Origin: Manis javanica
Taxonomy: Eukaryota > Chordata > Mammalia > Pholidota > Manidae
NCBI RefSeq assembly: GCF_040802235.1
Contig: NC_133165.1
Coordinates: 18,385,623-18,449,622 of the forward strand
Length of the DNA: 64,000 nt
Direction of reading: 5' to 3'
Below are positions 36,736 through 49,553 of the stretch, piece after piece. A model generated the notes under the pieces. The model was not told the origin of the DNA. It saw only the letters and a program-made list of their open reading frames with translations, and searched no databases. Each line of letters begins with the position of its first letter. The stretch's first letter is position 1. A program made the translations under genes and the position numbers.

Positions 36736-36914
36736 CTTAACTAAGCTTTAGTTTGAAAATTCAAAGATATGTTAAAATATTCTGACTCACTCTATATTAT
36801 GTGAAACTAGCTTAACATGTAATGTTCAGAAATAAATCTGAGAATAAAATGTTATGCAAGTTTATCTGGTATCTAAGAAATCTGAACTGTGAATCATATA
36901 TCCCATGTTAAATT

Positions 36915-37080
36915 TTAGTAGTATTAGATTAAATTTTTTACTGTAGTAGTACTACAAAAATTTAATATAGTATTACATTAAACTTTAAAGTAATTTAATT
37001 ACATTACATTATAAGGAAGGACTACATTAATTTTTTTATTTTACTATTATTTAAAAGTAAAATATTTAGGCTACAATATA
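36915..37080. repeat. AT-rich imperfect palindrome cluster
   Basis: attaaattttt (36928-36938) is the exact reverse complement of aaaaatttaat (36956-36966), with GTAGTAGTACTAC between them. The flanking GTAGTATTA/TAGTATTAC extends the symmetry imperfectly. More TTTAAA and TTAATT wording follows to 37080. Confidence 0.75.
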
Positions 37081-37204
37081 TCAATCAATAAATACTAAGA
37101 TAGATTTGACAGACTGAACTTTGATCAAATCCAGAGTACAAAATAAAACCAGGTAATTTGATCTGTTCAAATAATTGGAAACTACATTTTTTTGCATTTC
37201 TGAA

Positions 37205-37430
37205 TGTCCCATGCACATGCTAAAGGCTTCATAACACCTTGTCTCGTTTGTCGTCCCAGCAACCCTCTCATAGATTCTATTACTATTATTAAATCTTACC
37301 TTTAGTTCAAGAGATTCAGAGAGATCAAGCTCTTATCCAATGTCAAACATCCAGGAAAGGGGTAGAGCTGGAATCTGAACCCAGACTTGCCTGACCCCAG
37401 AGCCAAATATTTCAGTCACTAGTTATGACT
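37205..37430 (-). repeat. MIR SINE
   Basis: Reverse MIR: 'gcaaccctctcatagattct', 'attactattattaaatctta', 'aggggtagagctggaatctg' and 'aacccagacttgcctgaccc'. Confidence 0.85.
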
Positions 37431-40140
37431 CGAATGACATGTTACTCAGAGACTGCCAAATGGGCCAGACAATTGAATAAGAACTATAAATCCAGGAGCC
37501 TCCAGTGCTTTTAAGGTAGGTTCCCCCTATTTGAGACAGGCAATTTTAAAATTCAGTGAACTACTTCCCCCTTATTATTTATCTGCCAGAAATGTACCCA
37601 TCACAGAACTAATTAGAACTATGTAAAAATGGCACCTACTCAAGTTGAACATATACAAAGCAAAGCAAAAATACTTTGCCTTGGCATAAAGTTTGTTTAT
37701 TCCATAATCTTTTGTCTGACATGATGAAAGATGTACTGAAAATAAATATAAATTATGAAGGGATTTGTTCAATAAGTTTCATATAACATCTACGATATGT
37801 CAGAACTGGGCTAGAATATAAAACTGGTAGGATGTATTCTTACAAGGCAATCTCAGTCTATTGGGAAGTCCATCTTAGTAGGTACAATGAATTAATTGAT
37901 GCAATTTGAGGAATACAAATAAGGAGGTTATATCAACATATTCTAATATTCACATTCAGTACAATGACCATTTCCTCAAAAACATTTTTGTTAGCATCAT
38001 GCAAGAAAATAATGCTACCACAAGATCCTAAGAATTTAATAAACAACAATAGTATCCACAGCAATGTCTTATGGTCCCAAGCACCATCTGTAACTTATAG
38101 CCCACTTAGAGAAATGTTAGGATGAGAGAGAAGACATTATGAGCTTTTTATAATTGTCAAAATCACACATTTATGAGAAAAACAGTTGAGCCAATCAACA
38201 TCCAGACACACATACCAAAATGTTAGATAAGACGCAAGCCAAACGACTATTTATCATAGAAAGTACTGCATTCCAATCAGTAAGATCTTATACCATAGAC
38301 ATACTTTTGCAAGTATTATATTTTCAGGATAATTTTTTTCTCATAACTGGGTTTTCCATACTGGAATTTATTAAAGCAAAACTCCATTTAAGGATAATTA
38401 TGAAGTAAAACAGCCATCCTCCTGTATATCTATTGCCTGCTTTCCATTTTGAACTGCAGGAAGGAGGTCCAGGAAAAAAAGTCCTCTAACCTTCAGTATA
38501 AGCATGAAAGGTATCTAATCTCTTCCTCGTTTTCTTCTCCTTATTTCTCATCTTCCTAATTTCCTGTCTTGGCTGTTGCTGTCTGTGTGTCCTGTCCAGA
38601 GTGGCCCGATCTGGTACTTCAGTGACCTGCAATCCAACAGTGGACTTATCTAACTGGGGAACATTCCTTCCGAGAAAGAATCCACGATGTTTTGTCAGGT
38701 GTTCAACTAACAGAATCGGTAACTGTGCAGTATTTCTGTCCCGTCTTGCTGCTGGCAGACCATTGTTATACACAGGATTTTTGACAAGTCAATGGAGGCT
38801 GGTTAAAATAACTGGGTACATTTAAACACTAGAAGAAAGGCTAGGCTGTTTTTTTCTCTTTTCTAACCACAAATAGATGATTATAGAATTTTGAGTGGAT
38901 GTTCTCTTCTCTCTGACAGAAGAGAGCAGGTGATGGTCTATTGCCTCCTCCCCTCCCCTCCCTGTGGGCAACAGGAATAATTAAATAATGTGTCTGCAAA
39001 TGTGGTGTGAGATTAATACCATAATTCCTCTGCTAAAAGTCATAAAGTTTATGAGGTCTCTTTTGTTGTTCCATCAGCATGGGGACTTGGTAAGATTCTC
39101 ATTTTATGATTTTGTTAGCCATTGGCATTAAGTAGATCTGAAAATGAGGAGAGATGTAAAATTTGTTCCAAAATTAGTACTACATATGTGACAGAAGATG
39201 TATCAGTACCCATGTAAGTTTCCTGCATTCAAGTTTGCAGAGATAGCAGAATCCCATTAGAAAGATGAAATACTGAGAGAAGAGCATGAAGATATTTGAC
39301 AGTTTAACAAGCTATAAACCCAATTTCTTCCTTCTATCCATAATACCCTCTCCCCACCAAAAAAGCCGTATGGGACAAAGAGAAAGAGGCAGGTGGAGAA
39401 GGAAAGACAGGGAGGGGAAGATATTGAAAGAAAAGTTAAATGTGTTAGAATAACATTGAATCATATTTATATTGCTTAAAACCAAAGGGCTAAAAATGCA
39501 CAAACACACTCTCTCCGTACAGTGAATGAGTATTATTAGTGCTGGTGGGTGTGGCCACGGCATTCCTCTTCAACAGGCCCATTACTTGCTAAAATCGATC
39601 ATCCTTGCACACCCAAGGGTGACTTGGGTTTCTCTCTCTCTGAGAGGCCGGTCTTCTCCAAACACTGGCTTCAATCCTTGTTGCAGGCAGGCTGCAAAAA
39701 AGCAGGGCTGTTTGTGTGGCACAGAACCAACCCTTTAACTCAGAGACTCATGCCATTTAGGAGCTCAGTTTTTACCGTCTCCATCTGCTACCCAAGAGGA
39801 ATTAGATCCCAATTGTCTAGGCTACTGAGAAAGGATATTTGTAGAATTCCTCTGGCATTTCCAAGCCCTCTGGGCTTTCTATTCAAATGTCAGCATTTTC
39901 TTTTCACTCAGTGGGCTCTGCTAAACAAAAACATGACACTGTATAAAATGGTTTGATAAAAGCAGGACAAATTCAGAATAGCCAGTATATGGGAAACCTG
40001 GGTAATAAACTGCCAGAGGAAATCATTCAGCCAAAATATTTAGAGAAATTTAGGGGAGTTTAGCAATTTAGCATCTGTGAACAAGTACAACACACGCAGC
40101 AGCAACCAGCCATCAGACTAAAGCCGCAAAGCACTGTGAG
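37431..40140. other. Long unassigned tract
   Basis: No supported gene. The region 38486-38825 is moderately G+C-rich and has overlapping frames on both strands (95 codons minus, 74 plus). The minus frame ends in a very basic, Arg/Lys-rich segment, but I recognise no family. The 135-codon plus frame at 39549-39956 also has no known domain. Confidence 0.4.
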
Positions 40141-40146
40141 GCCACA

Positions 40147-40161
40147 GGCAGCAGGGGGTGT
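40147..40161 (+). promoter_or_regulatory. CTCF-like motif
   Basis: ggcagcagggggtgt resembles the CTCF core CCASYAGRGGGCR with two or three mismatches. Sequence resemblance only. Confidence 0.25.
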
Positions 40162-41644
40162 CTTCCCTACGCAAGGCCAGAAAGTAAAAGCTTTGGGTGG
40201 GCGTGGTCAGACCCGTCAGGGAGGGAGATGATAGGGAATGACTTCAGTTAAAGCCCGAGAGTAATACAAAGGGAATCTCTCCATTCAGCCATAATAATGT
40301 TCCTATGAGACCAAAGAATGACCCTTTTCTCATTCCAAACCTTATTCACAAGGTGCCCAGATATGACATATACCTACAATAAACCTTCTGAAATTGACCT
40401 GTGGCCTCTCTGAGGATGCTTTGGGGCAGGAACGTCACACAGCAGATCCGAAGCAGCATTCACAAAGCCCCTCTCTGGGTGACCCTTTATTCAGAGTGTG
40501 AACAGAGCCTCATCAGCGCCCAACCAGCTTCCAACCCCATGTTGACTTTCACTAGGCTTCCTAATGACAGGCAGCAGCCGGCCTTCAATTTTCTGATCAG
40601 AAAGGCTGGGAGGAAAGCCCACTGAGCTGGGCAGGATCCCAAGATGATTTTGGAGCCAGAACTGTGCAAAGCACCCACCATGCCTGCTCATCCAGAGGCT
40701 GGAATTTCTGGTTTCTCACAGCAGTGCAGAAACCTGCCACTCAATACTACTTCAGAAGCCTTGTTTCAACAGAATGAAAAGTATATTTTATAATTCACAA
40801 ACCATCTCAGAAATTTATAACATTCTCTGTTTCTTCCTAAAAACTGGGTAGACATTCTTATTAATCAGTAGTAAAGCAAATAGGATACTGTACTTATACA
40901 TTTGGATATATATAAACACATCCCTACATAAACATACATATAAAACATACATAAATTCAAGCTTATATACATACAGATGTGCAAACATTTTATATTTAAT
41001 AGGATTGCCTCCTGGTGCAGTTTTAGATTTGTAAATCTAGAATAATTTGTTCTATGTTCAAATGGTTTTGAAACCAACTGACACACCTAAATATGGCTGA
41101 TCAAAATATTATGCAAAAAGCTCCCTGATCATCCAGTTTATCTATATTGGCTTGTTCAAGAAGTTATTGAAGTTATCTAAGAAGTTATTCAAGTTCAGGA
41201 AATGATGTAAGCACCAGCTTATTCCATCCATGTAGACTTGAAACTATTGACTATATATTTTATATAATTTCCAGAAATATCCTCAACTTCAAAGTTTGTT
41301 CAAAATAATTAAATAAGGAACATCATAAGCATTTCCTATGCTCTAACATTTCCCACAGGAAATAATCCTAAAAACCTACAAAGGAAATCTGGCTAAGATG
41401 TATCTCATTATCCAGAGCAGTAAGTCAAATACACAAATCGTTTTCAATGTATTTGGTACAGAGAAAAGTAACAGCTTTTTAAGTAAATTATTACTTTCCT
41501 TTTAAGAAATAAGATTTGAAATTGAAAATGATTCATTGAGGCATTTTATTAGGACCACAGTGATTTTGATGAGTGGTGAATTTAAGGAACAATTGGTAAG
41601 TTACCAATGTCTGTCTGAAAATTATATTTCCTCCTCTTCCTCTT
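40162..41644. other. Unassigned tract
   Basis: Moderate G+C at 40390-40720 with short frames on both strands and no domain, then A+T-rich sequence. A 'gaagttattgaagttatcta' type short repeat lies at 41160-41195. Confidence 0.4.
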
Positions 41645-41880
41645 TTCCTTTAGCCATTCTTACACAGTAAGCATTGTACAATGGGACTTACATGGCTTCT
41701 CACCCTTATTATCACAACCACCTAATGAGGTGGGCATTACTATGACCCCCGTCTTTCAAAGGAATAAACTGAAGGTAAAAGAAGCCACAACCAGATGGAA
41801 AAGGAGGGGTAATCTCGGCACTCACGTGCAGATCTGTAGGAGTCTGCAACTTGCTTTGCTATCCACTACAAAATTCTATG
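41645..41880 (-). repeat. MIR SINE
   Basis: Reverse MIR: 'cacaaccacctaatgaggtg', 'ggcattactatgacccccgt' and 'aaaggaataaactgaaggta'. The 64-codon plus frame here is not a gene. Confidence 0.7.
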
Positions 41881-42304
41881 TCTCTTTACAAATTCCATAT
41901 AAGCTCCTATGCATAAACTTTTGATGATCAATCCATGAATGAGCACATTGATGTGAACAATTAAAACCACAAGTGTGGGGTCTTAACTTCACTCCCTTTA
42001 TGGGGAATCTGAGGCTTAGTCCCCTCATCTTCATCATGGAGGCCCCAAGCAAAAAGCTGGCTGGGAACTTAACCCATTACTGGTGAGCCATCCACCCTCC
42101 TGTCTGCCAGCTAGCTTGCCCATGCTCAGCCATTGCCTGACCTATAGTGCCAAATACAGATTCAGGTACACAACCTCTCCCGGGAATCCTTTGTTATGTA
42201 TTCTATGGAATCGTGACTCTATACCTTTTCTTTTCTGTAGATATTTAAGACTGTTTTAGTCTTGTATCACTCAGGAATTACAGTAGCCAAAAATCTAAAC
42301 TTTG
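41881..42304. other. Unassigned tract
   Basis: Nothing recognised. Confidence 0.45.
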
Positions 42305-42515
42305 ATGCTTAATCTGTTCCAAGCTTCCATGAATTATCTCCCTTAATGTTTTCAGCGACCCTCTGAGGAAAGACTATTACTGTCCCTATTCTACCGATGA
42401 GGAAACTGAAGCACACAGATTAAGCAAGTAGGTAAGGTGATACAGCTAGGAGAGAGCAGAACTCACATTCAAACCCAGTGTGACTTCAGAGTCCACACTG
42501 TTAACCTCTATTCTT
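42305..42515 (-). repeat. MIR SINE
   Basis: Reverse MIR: 'cgaccctctgaggaaagact', 'attctaccgatgaggaaact', 'cattcaaacccagtgtgact'. Confidence 0.9.
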
Positions 42516-43055
42516 TGTAAAAATACTTGGTAGACTAAATTCAAGGTCAATTTAAGATGTGTCCTATTGTTGTTCTTCACACTGGCACTATGTAAAAAAC
42601 ATTGTTTTGAACTAAGCCTTCAGCAAGGCACTCTATATGTTCAATGGCAAACCTCAAGTTGGTCAACTGTGAGTCAAAACTATTCTTCAGAGTTCCCTGA
42701 CATCCTTGTCAGTGACAAGGGTTTATGGCCCTTCTCAGTGGCCTGTGGACAATTATCCTCTTCAGTAATTATAGGACTTTAGCAGCAGGAATCCCTCACC
42801 ACCCTACATACCACTTAATTAAGTGTCACAGGAATCCAGAAACAGGAAGATGTTCCCAATAAGAACACTGGGAAATTATTTCCTAGAAAAGTATCATTTC
42901 AATTGTCTTTTGAACTATAACCCAAATATAAATTCTTATATATCTGACATCAGTAGACTGATTTTTGTTACATATTTTATCTCTCTGATGATATATTTAG
43001 CAATCATTTTCAGATATTCACATTTAGATATATACAGCATACATGTATACATGTG
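42516..43055. other. Unassigned tract
   Basis: Nothing recognised; the 71- and 83-codon frames have no domain. Confidence 0.45.
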
Positions 43056-43126
43056 CACCCCATTATACATATAGAGAGTACACATGCATATTGATACTTA
43101 TACACCCCATTATACAAATAGAGAGT
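43056..43126 (+). repeat. Tandem duplication, period 47 bp, ~1.5 copies
   Basis: caccccattatacatatag (43056) recurs as caccccattatacaaatag (43103), each followed by agagt. Confidence 0.85.
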
Positions 43127-43359
43127 CCACTGATCCAAGCAAGGACAAATATTATTTGTAAATGTTTAGAAAAGTGATTTTATGCACATTCCTTTTTACT
43201 ATGATAATGTCCAATTAATTTGTTGGAACCCCTAGTGTTACTTTTGTCATCTACAAAATAGAGATAAGTGATTTTAAGAGCTCATTCCACATCTTCCTAT
43301 GTCAGGGAATGCTTGCTGACTCATAGTCTCTAATCAGGCCATGTTCTGGTAAGGAAAAC

Positions 43360-43515
43360 CAATGTCACAAACCCATTTTACAGATAAGGAAAGTTAAGTG
43401 CCAAGGTGGTTAAGGTACTGAGCCAAATTTACAGAGCTATTGAGAGAGTCAGGATTTGGACTATTGTCTGCTTTTTTCCAAGGCCTGTGTTTTTACTACT
43501 ATCTCATGCTACCAA
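43360..43515 (-). repeat. MIR SINE
   Basis: Reverse MIR: 'aacccattttacagataagg' and 'gagtcaggatttggactatt'. Confidence 0.7.
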
Positions 43516-44049
43516 GATCTTCTTACAGGGGAAAAGGTATAAAATATTATTACAAAATACTTCCTTCCTAAAGAAATCATTGCACAGTATTTAGATCTTT
43601 TATCTCCAGCCTCAGTCAGTCCAGGTTGCTTTGGCTTTGGTGGGCTTGACATGCCATGTATAGTTCAGGTGTTGTCTCTGCTTAAAGCTCTGTTGTATCC
43701 TGTCTGAACAGCCTCTTCCACTCACTCCTACCAGTCATTCCCAGGGTTTACTTTGCTGTGCTGTGCCCTGTCCTAACTTACAGCCCCCTGCCTTCATCTC
43801 CTACTGCTTAGTAACTGAGCACCAGCTAAAACTCCATCCCAAAAGGGATTTAAAATTTGAAAAGGAGAATCAAACTTAATTTTGCTTTTCTCATCAAACA
43901 AAAAACAATATTGTGTTAAAATTACAATTTTCCCTTTAGAAATAGAGAAAAAGGCGTATTTTTATGATCCAGACCTATACTTTTAATTTGAACTACTTTC
44001 TTTGTAAGTACTGATTAAAATAACATCTTCATTGGATAAGAGATTATGA
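43516..44049. other. Unassigned tract
   Basis: Slightly G+C-richer text at 43600-43830, otherwise nothing recognised. Confidence 0.45.
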
Positions 44050-44150
44050 TCATTCATTCATTCACTCATGCAACAAACACTGTAGAGAGTCTATACTAGG
44101 CCTGGTGCTATGCCCAGGGGATACAGAGATGCTTAAGACCTGGGACTTAA
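44050..44150 (-). repeat. L2 LINE 3' end
   Basis: Reverse L2: 'attcattcattcactcatgc', 'aggcctggtgctatgcccag', 'gggatacagagatgcttaag'. Confidence 0.8.
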
Positions 44151-44504
44151 GCAGTGCTTGAACCCTTGTGGTTACAGGTAAAGGTATCCATGAAGAACTA
44201 CAACATAAGGTGGGCTGTTAACACCAGTGTCTCAAAATGCCAAAGAATGGCTAATGAAGCCCAACTCAACTGCTCTACTGGGTTGTTCCTAACTTACCAC
44301 TGGTCAAATCTAACAGTAAACATGTGTTGGCTCCTAACATTAAGACAAGCTTCTCTGGGAGTGTTAAATTTAGGAATGACTGGTATATTAACTTATGTTT
44401 AAAAACCATGTAGAAGTTATAAGTATTAAACACAATCGACAGCCTGATTTTTAAAAAACACAATATACTTGATGGAATTGAAACTATCATATATGCATCT
44501 TTGA
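44151..44504. other. Unassigned tract
   Basis: Nothing recognised. Confidence 0.45.
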
Positions 44505-44620
44505 CCACAGCTCTGACACAATCCAGCAGCGTAGCCTTGAGAAAGTTACTTGGAAGCTCTGGGCCTCAGATTTCTCACCTTCAGAGTGAACTATGTGGTC
44601 TCCTAAGGGGTTTTTTGGCT
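44505..44620 (+). repeat. MIR SINE fragment
   Basis: 'gtagccttgagaaagttact' followed by 'ctgggcctcagatttctcac' is the MIR core. Confidence 0.75.
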
Positions 44621-45694
44621 TTAAAATTCTGGACTATTACATGGAACATATACTTCAGTCTACAAAGACTTAACATTCCTGAAAAATTAAGTATTCATGT
44701 ATCTTATTTGTATTATTATTTAAACTCCATGCTACTCTTTCATTGTTAAAGAATATAATCATTTCCCCAAGCTTTCCTGTAGCACCTTTGGTTTTAAATT
44801 TTGTACCTGAAGTGGTCTGCTATTTCCTCCCTGAAAATGGCTTCTGTAATACATATTCTTGGACCATCACTGACTGGAACACAGATTTAACTAATGATGT
44901 CTTTGCTGACATAATTTTTCTGACATACTTTTTCTAGTGTCAGTGAAATTTCTGTCCAAGAGGAGCTTAAGAAACATATGGCTCTGTTGATCTTATCATT
45001 TGGCAAGAAGACAGTAAATAAATATGATAGATGAGTTGAACTATAATATAAAGGTATACAATCATGATTTTAAATCATTTACTAAAATGATGGAAAATAT
45101 TATGCATGTATTTCTACATTTTAAGATTCCTTTTGACCAAAATACTTTTGCCCTGATAGTGATTTCTTGGCTGACCTTATTGTGTTCTAAGATTTGAAAC
45201 AGCATTTAGTTCCCCATGAGGTCATGGAAAGCATTTTTGCAAAGTCTTCATGTTGGTTCCATAGTGAAAATCTATTATCAAATAATTTATTATGGATAAC
45301 ACTTTATGATAATTCAACTTTTCTTCATATATAATGCAAAGCATCATCCCACTCATGGCTCAACATGCACTGCTTTATAAGGCAGGGCAGCACTTCAGGT
45401 TTTCCATGTAAGCAAAACTAAGTGATGTAAGCAGTTCAAATGTTAATTTGGTTATTCCCCTGACCTATAACATCCTTTCAAATGCCTTATCCTACTGACT
45501 TCATGGCAGGAGAAAAAATCATTTTCCTCTTTTCCACAGAGCAATGATGGCCTCACATTCCAATTTTGTGCACTAAAAAGAAGACAAAATGCCTTTCATG
45601 ACTGCTCTTGTTCCTCTGAATTTCACTGGTCTAACTCTAACTTTGATTCCCCTAACTTCTCATTGTACATTGCATTCTGACCAGAACAATATTT
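44621..45694. other. Unassigned tract
   Basis: Nothing recognised; short frames lack domains. Confidence 0.45.
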
Positions 45695-45895
45695 CAGCAG
45701 CGATATCAAACAGAACTTTCTGCAGTGATGGGAATGTCAGATATATTGCTGTCCAATACGGTAGCCACTGGCCACATGTGATGACTGAACACTTGAAATG
45801 CAGCTAGCAAGACTGAAAAATTGGATCCTTTATTTAATTTAATTAATTTAAATTGTAACAGCTACACTGGCTAGTGGGTACTGTATCAGTAAGCA
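45695..45895 (+). mobile_element. MER3-like hAT-Charlie palindromic MITE
   Basis: Wording 'agaactttctgcagtgatgg', 'tgctgtccaatacggtagcc', 'actggccacatgtgatgact', then TTTAATTTAATTAATTTAAA and 'ggctagtgggtactg'. The two GGCTAGTGG-type arms flank an AT-rich centre. The family name MER3 is from memory; the class is firmer. Confidence 0.7.
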
Positions 45896-47749
45896 TAAAA
45901 AAAGCATTCAAATCCTTTCTAAGCTCTGGCTTCTATTTCACAATAGTTGCTCTAGCTTTACTCTCTCTTGGAATAATCTTAAATTTCTATCAGGTGCTCT
46001 CTAAGACTTTTAGAACTAACTAAATAACACTTCAGTTAATCAACATTCTATTAGAATTAAGCTCCTCTCTACAAAAGCCTATTTTTAATTATGTTTATAA
46101 ACAAAGAGTATGAAAAGCCCATTATCTTTGAGAAAAAAGTAAAATAACACTGTGTGCTAATGGACCCCTAGTCTTTCTGAATATTGGAGAGAATCTAGCC
46201 ACATAAAACAAGCATATAAATGGCTGATCACATTTTCTTATCTGGGAAAGTGCTCTCCTAAGCAACAAAAAAAGTCTTTTTCTCAGTAAAGTGTCTTAAT
46301 ACTCTTGGTTAGTCAATATTAAAAGACTTCACAGAAAAGAATTCATGTATAAGGAGCAGGTGGTCCATATAAACTGTAACATTACAGCAAGTTTTTGAGA
46401 ATGGACATGCCTAATATTTCAGAAGTAAGGAAATCAACAAACCTATTGACATCATGTACTTTCTACAGTAGAACAGCTCATCAGAGAATAATTTAATTTT
46501 CTTTTCATTTTGGGTTTTCTCTTCCTTAGCAAGAAAATTGTTTGGATATTATCTTGGAGTCATTGAAATGAACTCTGTCTAGGGGCCAAGAAAGTTTTGT
46601 TAGAATTCCACTACCCAGGCAAGGGGAGAATGACACTCAAGCACATTGTGTCTGATAGTAGAAAAGAACACTGGGGGCTGATGTCTAGGGGCAAATGCCT
46701 GGAGACCCTTGAAACAAGTCTGATGCAGCATGCCTGGTGTCAGCTGATACCTGAGAAGTGGGTGTGCACGTGACCTGAAAAGGAGGAACACTGAACACTG
46801 TAGCCGCCATAGCAAAAGCACAGTCCAGCCTAGCCCCAAGAAACATGATTAGATTCTCTCAGAACATTCTGGACCAGCAACAGACAGGGATCACCAAGTA
46901 CAAGTGTCAGCATCTTCTGGCAGCAAAAAAGCAACAGCATGGCCTGATGAGATTGGGGTATATTTCTATGGGATGTACAAGCAGGACTAACCCTGCCCCT
47001 CCCCCTTTCAACTGCATTACCTGAGTTCTTAACTACTACTCCAGAAGCTGATACGCGTGTCTGTGCCAATACAGTAGGTGGGGGCATTCATAATCATTTC
47101 AAATCCTAAATAAAATTTGGCGACCCCTTCACCCTACTTTTGTGGGGAAAAACAATCAAATCATGTTGAGTAACTTTAGACTTCATTTTCAATGCAGCCT
47201 ACATTCCAAACAGCATTTAAATATCTCTATTGGTATCAAATAATCTTAAATACTGAAGATGCTATGATTTCTGATTATATCATAGATGAATTGATAAATA
47301 AATAGCTAGATAATTTATAATATAAATAATAAAGCTTTTAAACCTGTCATTTCTCTTACCTTCAAGAACTGGAAAGCTTCGGAGAGTCAGTGGAAAATGC
47401 AGGAGGCTGCATAGATAGTCATGCTTTTAAAGTTTTGCTCTTCCCTTATAGGGAGAAATAAAGACCCGGGGGCATGTCTAGGCAGAGAACACTCATGAGC
47501 ATTTCCTCTAACCCGAAAGCCCTTGTCTTGAGTTAGAGTTTTCCTATTTTCTTATTTAGTGGTGTGGTAGTCTGAGAGCTATTGTGGTATAAGACAGGTG
47601 TTTATCTTTTTTCTTCAACTTTTCATCAAATATTACACCCCAATTGGTAAGTTCTCATTAAACCTTTGCTGAATAAATGGTCTTTTATGGACATGTATAG
47701 ATTTTTCTTCTTTCCATAGCAATAGTGCTTGAGTTTATATCACATGCAA
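45896..47749. other. Unassigned tract
   Basis: A moderately G+C-rich segment at about 46600-47110 ends near 'aaataaaatttggcgacccc' and could be an unrecognised LTR, but I find no TATA box, TG/CA ends or TSD. The minus-strand 79- and 85-codon frames there have no domain. Confidence 0.4.
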
Positions 47750-48260
47750 GGTTTCCAACTCTGTAACGACCAAGACAGAGAGAATGTCTGACCTGCAGAG
47801 GCTGACAAGGAGGCAGATCTGGAGGTAACAATTAAACTCAAAGGATGGCTAAGAAGAAAATCAAATGATCAGGGTGCTATGACTAAACACAATAATGGCA
47901 TGGATGGAGGAGCACTTTCTGGAGGAAATTAATACCCAGTGCCTGAACGATGAGAAGCCTTCTAAGCAAAAAGCAGGGTAATAAGTACTCCAGGAAGAAA
48001 GGGTAGCCAGTGCAAAGGCCTTAAAGTGAGAAAGTCCTTTGTTTGTTCAAAGAACTCAGAAGCATCAGCAATACAGCCAGAACAGAATGAGAGATGAAAG
48101 GGTGGTAGGAGACAAGGTTGGAGGGAGAATGGGAATTACATAATGTAGGGCCCCACAGGCCATATTAAGTAATTGAGATAGCAATATCGAAATGCCTGAA
48201 AAGTCACTGAGGGGTTTTAGGAAGGCTAGTGATGAGTCCAGATGCATGGTGCATTTAAAA
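47750..48260 (-). repeat. L2 LINE, ~500 bp
   Basis: Reverse L2: 'ccagtgcaaaggccttaaag', 'gtggtaggagacaaggttgg', 'tgtagggccccacaggccat', and 'gaggggttttaggaagg'. It ends about 200 bp before the full-length L1. Confidence 0.9.
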
Positions 48261-48460
48261 AATCATCGTTATTCTCATGAATACTCTTAGCAATATCTAT
48301 TTAGCTGCACTACTAATTTAGTGCCTGGCTATGGATATGAAAGACATTTGAAAAATGACAAGTGGTATAGAAATGTGAAGGTACATTTTTATCTGACATT
48401 ATTTTGTACTTTTCCTCCAAAGCAATGTGGAAATCACAGCATGAGTTCATAGTTATAAAA

Positions 48461-48474
48461 ATATTTCACAGAGG
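48461..48474 (+). repeat. TSD, left copy, of the full-length L1
   Basis: atatttcacagagg, identical to 55071-55084. Confidence 0.95.
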
Positions 48475-49553
48475 TGGACATAAAAAAAGATGATGGGTGT
48501 AGGAAGGCAAGGCCAAAACCTCCTTCCCAAATCACATAGAACATGAAAATCCAGCAAATACAACTAGGTCCGAAATCAACCTGAAGACTGCAGAACTGAC
48601 AACCTATATCTGGGGAAGAAGAGAGGACCCTACAGAAAAGGAGAAAGTGACAGAGCCACAATTCGGTGGGACCCAAGCCCCCCCAACCCCAGCCCACAGG
48701 CAGGAGAAAGGGGAACCCAGCAGGGGTGGAGCAGAAGCCCAGGTCCCTTAACATCTGGCCCTGGAGATCTGCTCCAAGAACACGAGCCTACATGGCATAG
48801 TGCCCTAGTGATTGGTGGGGCTGGCCAACAAAGACAGGAGGAAAACAGGGGGAGGCTGAGATACCAGCCACCTGTGGAGAACAGATATGCTCTGTGCCCA
48901 CCCCCTCAGACAGAAGGCAGAGCCAGCAGCTTGAAACACTTCCCAGTAGTGAGAGGGGTGCCAGAGGGGCAAAGATTGAACAGTGATCTCTGTTTAGGAG
49001 AAAGGTCAGGTGGACAATACCTCCCCAGCCTGCCTGCAGCCCAGCAGGTTGGGGGCATTCAGGACCTTCAGACCTTCAGACGTCCATCCCCCTTGCTGGC
49101 AACACAGCCCAGAGACTCCTTGCAGTGGTGCATGGCCTGTCAGCTGGCAATGAAACCACACTTTACTCCCGGGTAGGAAGGGGGTGAAACCCCAGCCTGC
49201 TCAGCCCTATTTTGGGCCAGCCAGTGATGTGAGTGCAAGAGCGAACCCTGGGAGCGCATTCCCCCAGACAGGAGTTGGTCCCATCGACCTGCTGACATGG
49301 CTATTGCAGCTGGCTGGAGGGAGGGCTGCTACACCTATGTCAGCTCCAGAAAGTATTCCCCCCACTCCCGTGATCAGCTGATGGCCCACACAGCCCACCT
49401 GGGGCTAGATCAGATCACTAGAATCAAGGCAGACCCACTACACACACCTGCTGCACACCAACAGCTGGGGCTCCTGTACAGGAAATTGAGCTTCTGGGGA
49501 CTAGAGAGCTCCTCCAACACAAATCTATTATCCCATAAGAAAAACTTTAAAAA
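48475..49553 (+). promoter_or_regulatory. L1 5' UTR / internal promoter region
   Basis: About 1.08 kb, clearly more G+C-rich than the flanks (C-rich run near 48678-48690). L1 5' UTRs hold the internal Pol II promoter; that role is inferred from position. An uninterrupted sense frame of 122 codons (48808-49176) and a second of 65 (49184-49381) lie here. They match no L1 protein I know and may be chance in G+C-rich sequence. Confidence 0.8.

Noticed and set aside
39549-39956. 135-codon plus-strand frame
   Set aside because: No recognisable domain, no exon borders, and overlapping frames in another phase; consistent with chance in mid-G+C sequence.
46600-47120. Possible LTR ending near an AATAAA-like motif
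   Set aside because: No TATA box, terminal TG/CA pair or TSD could be found.
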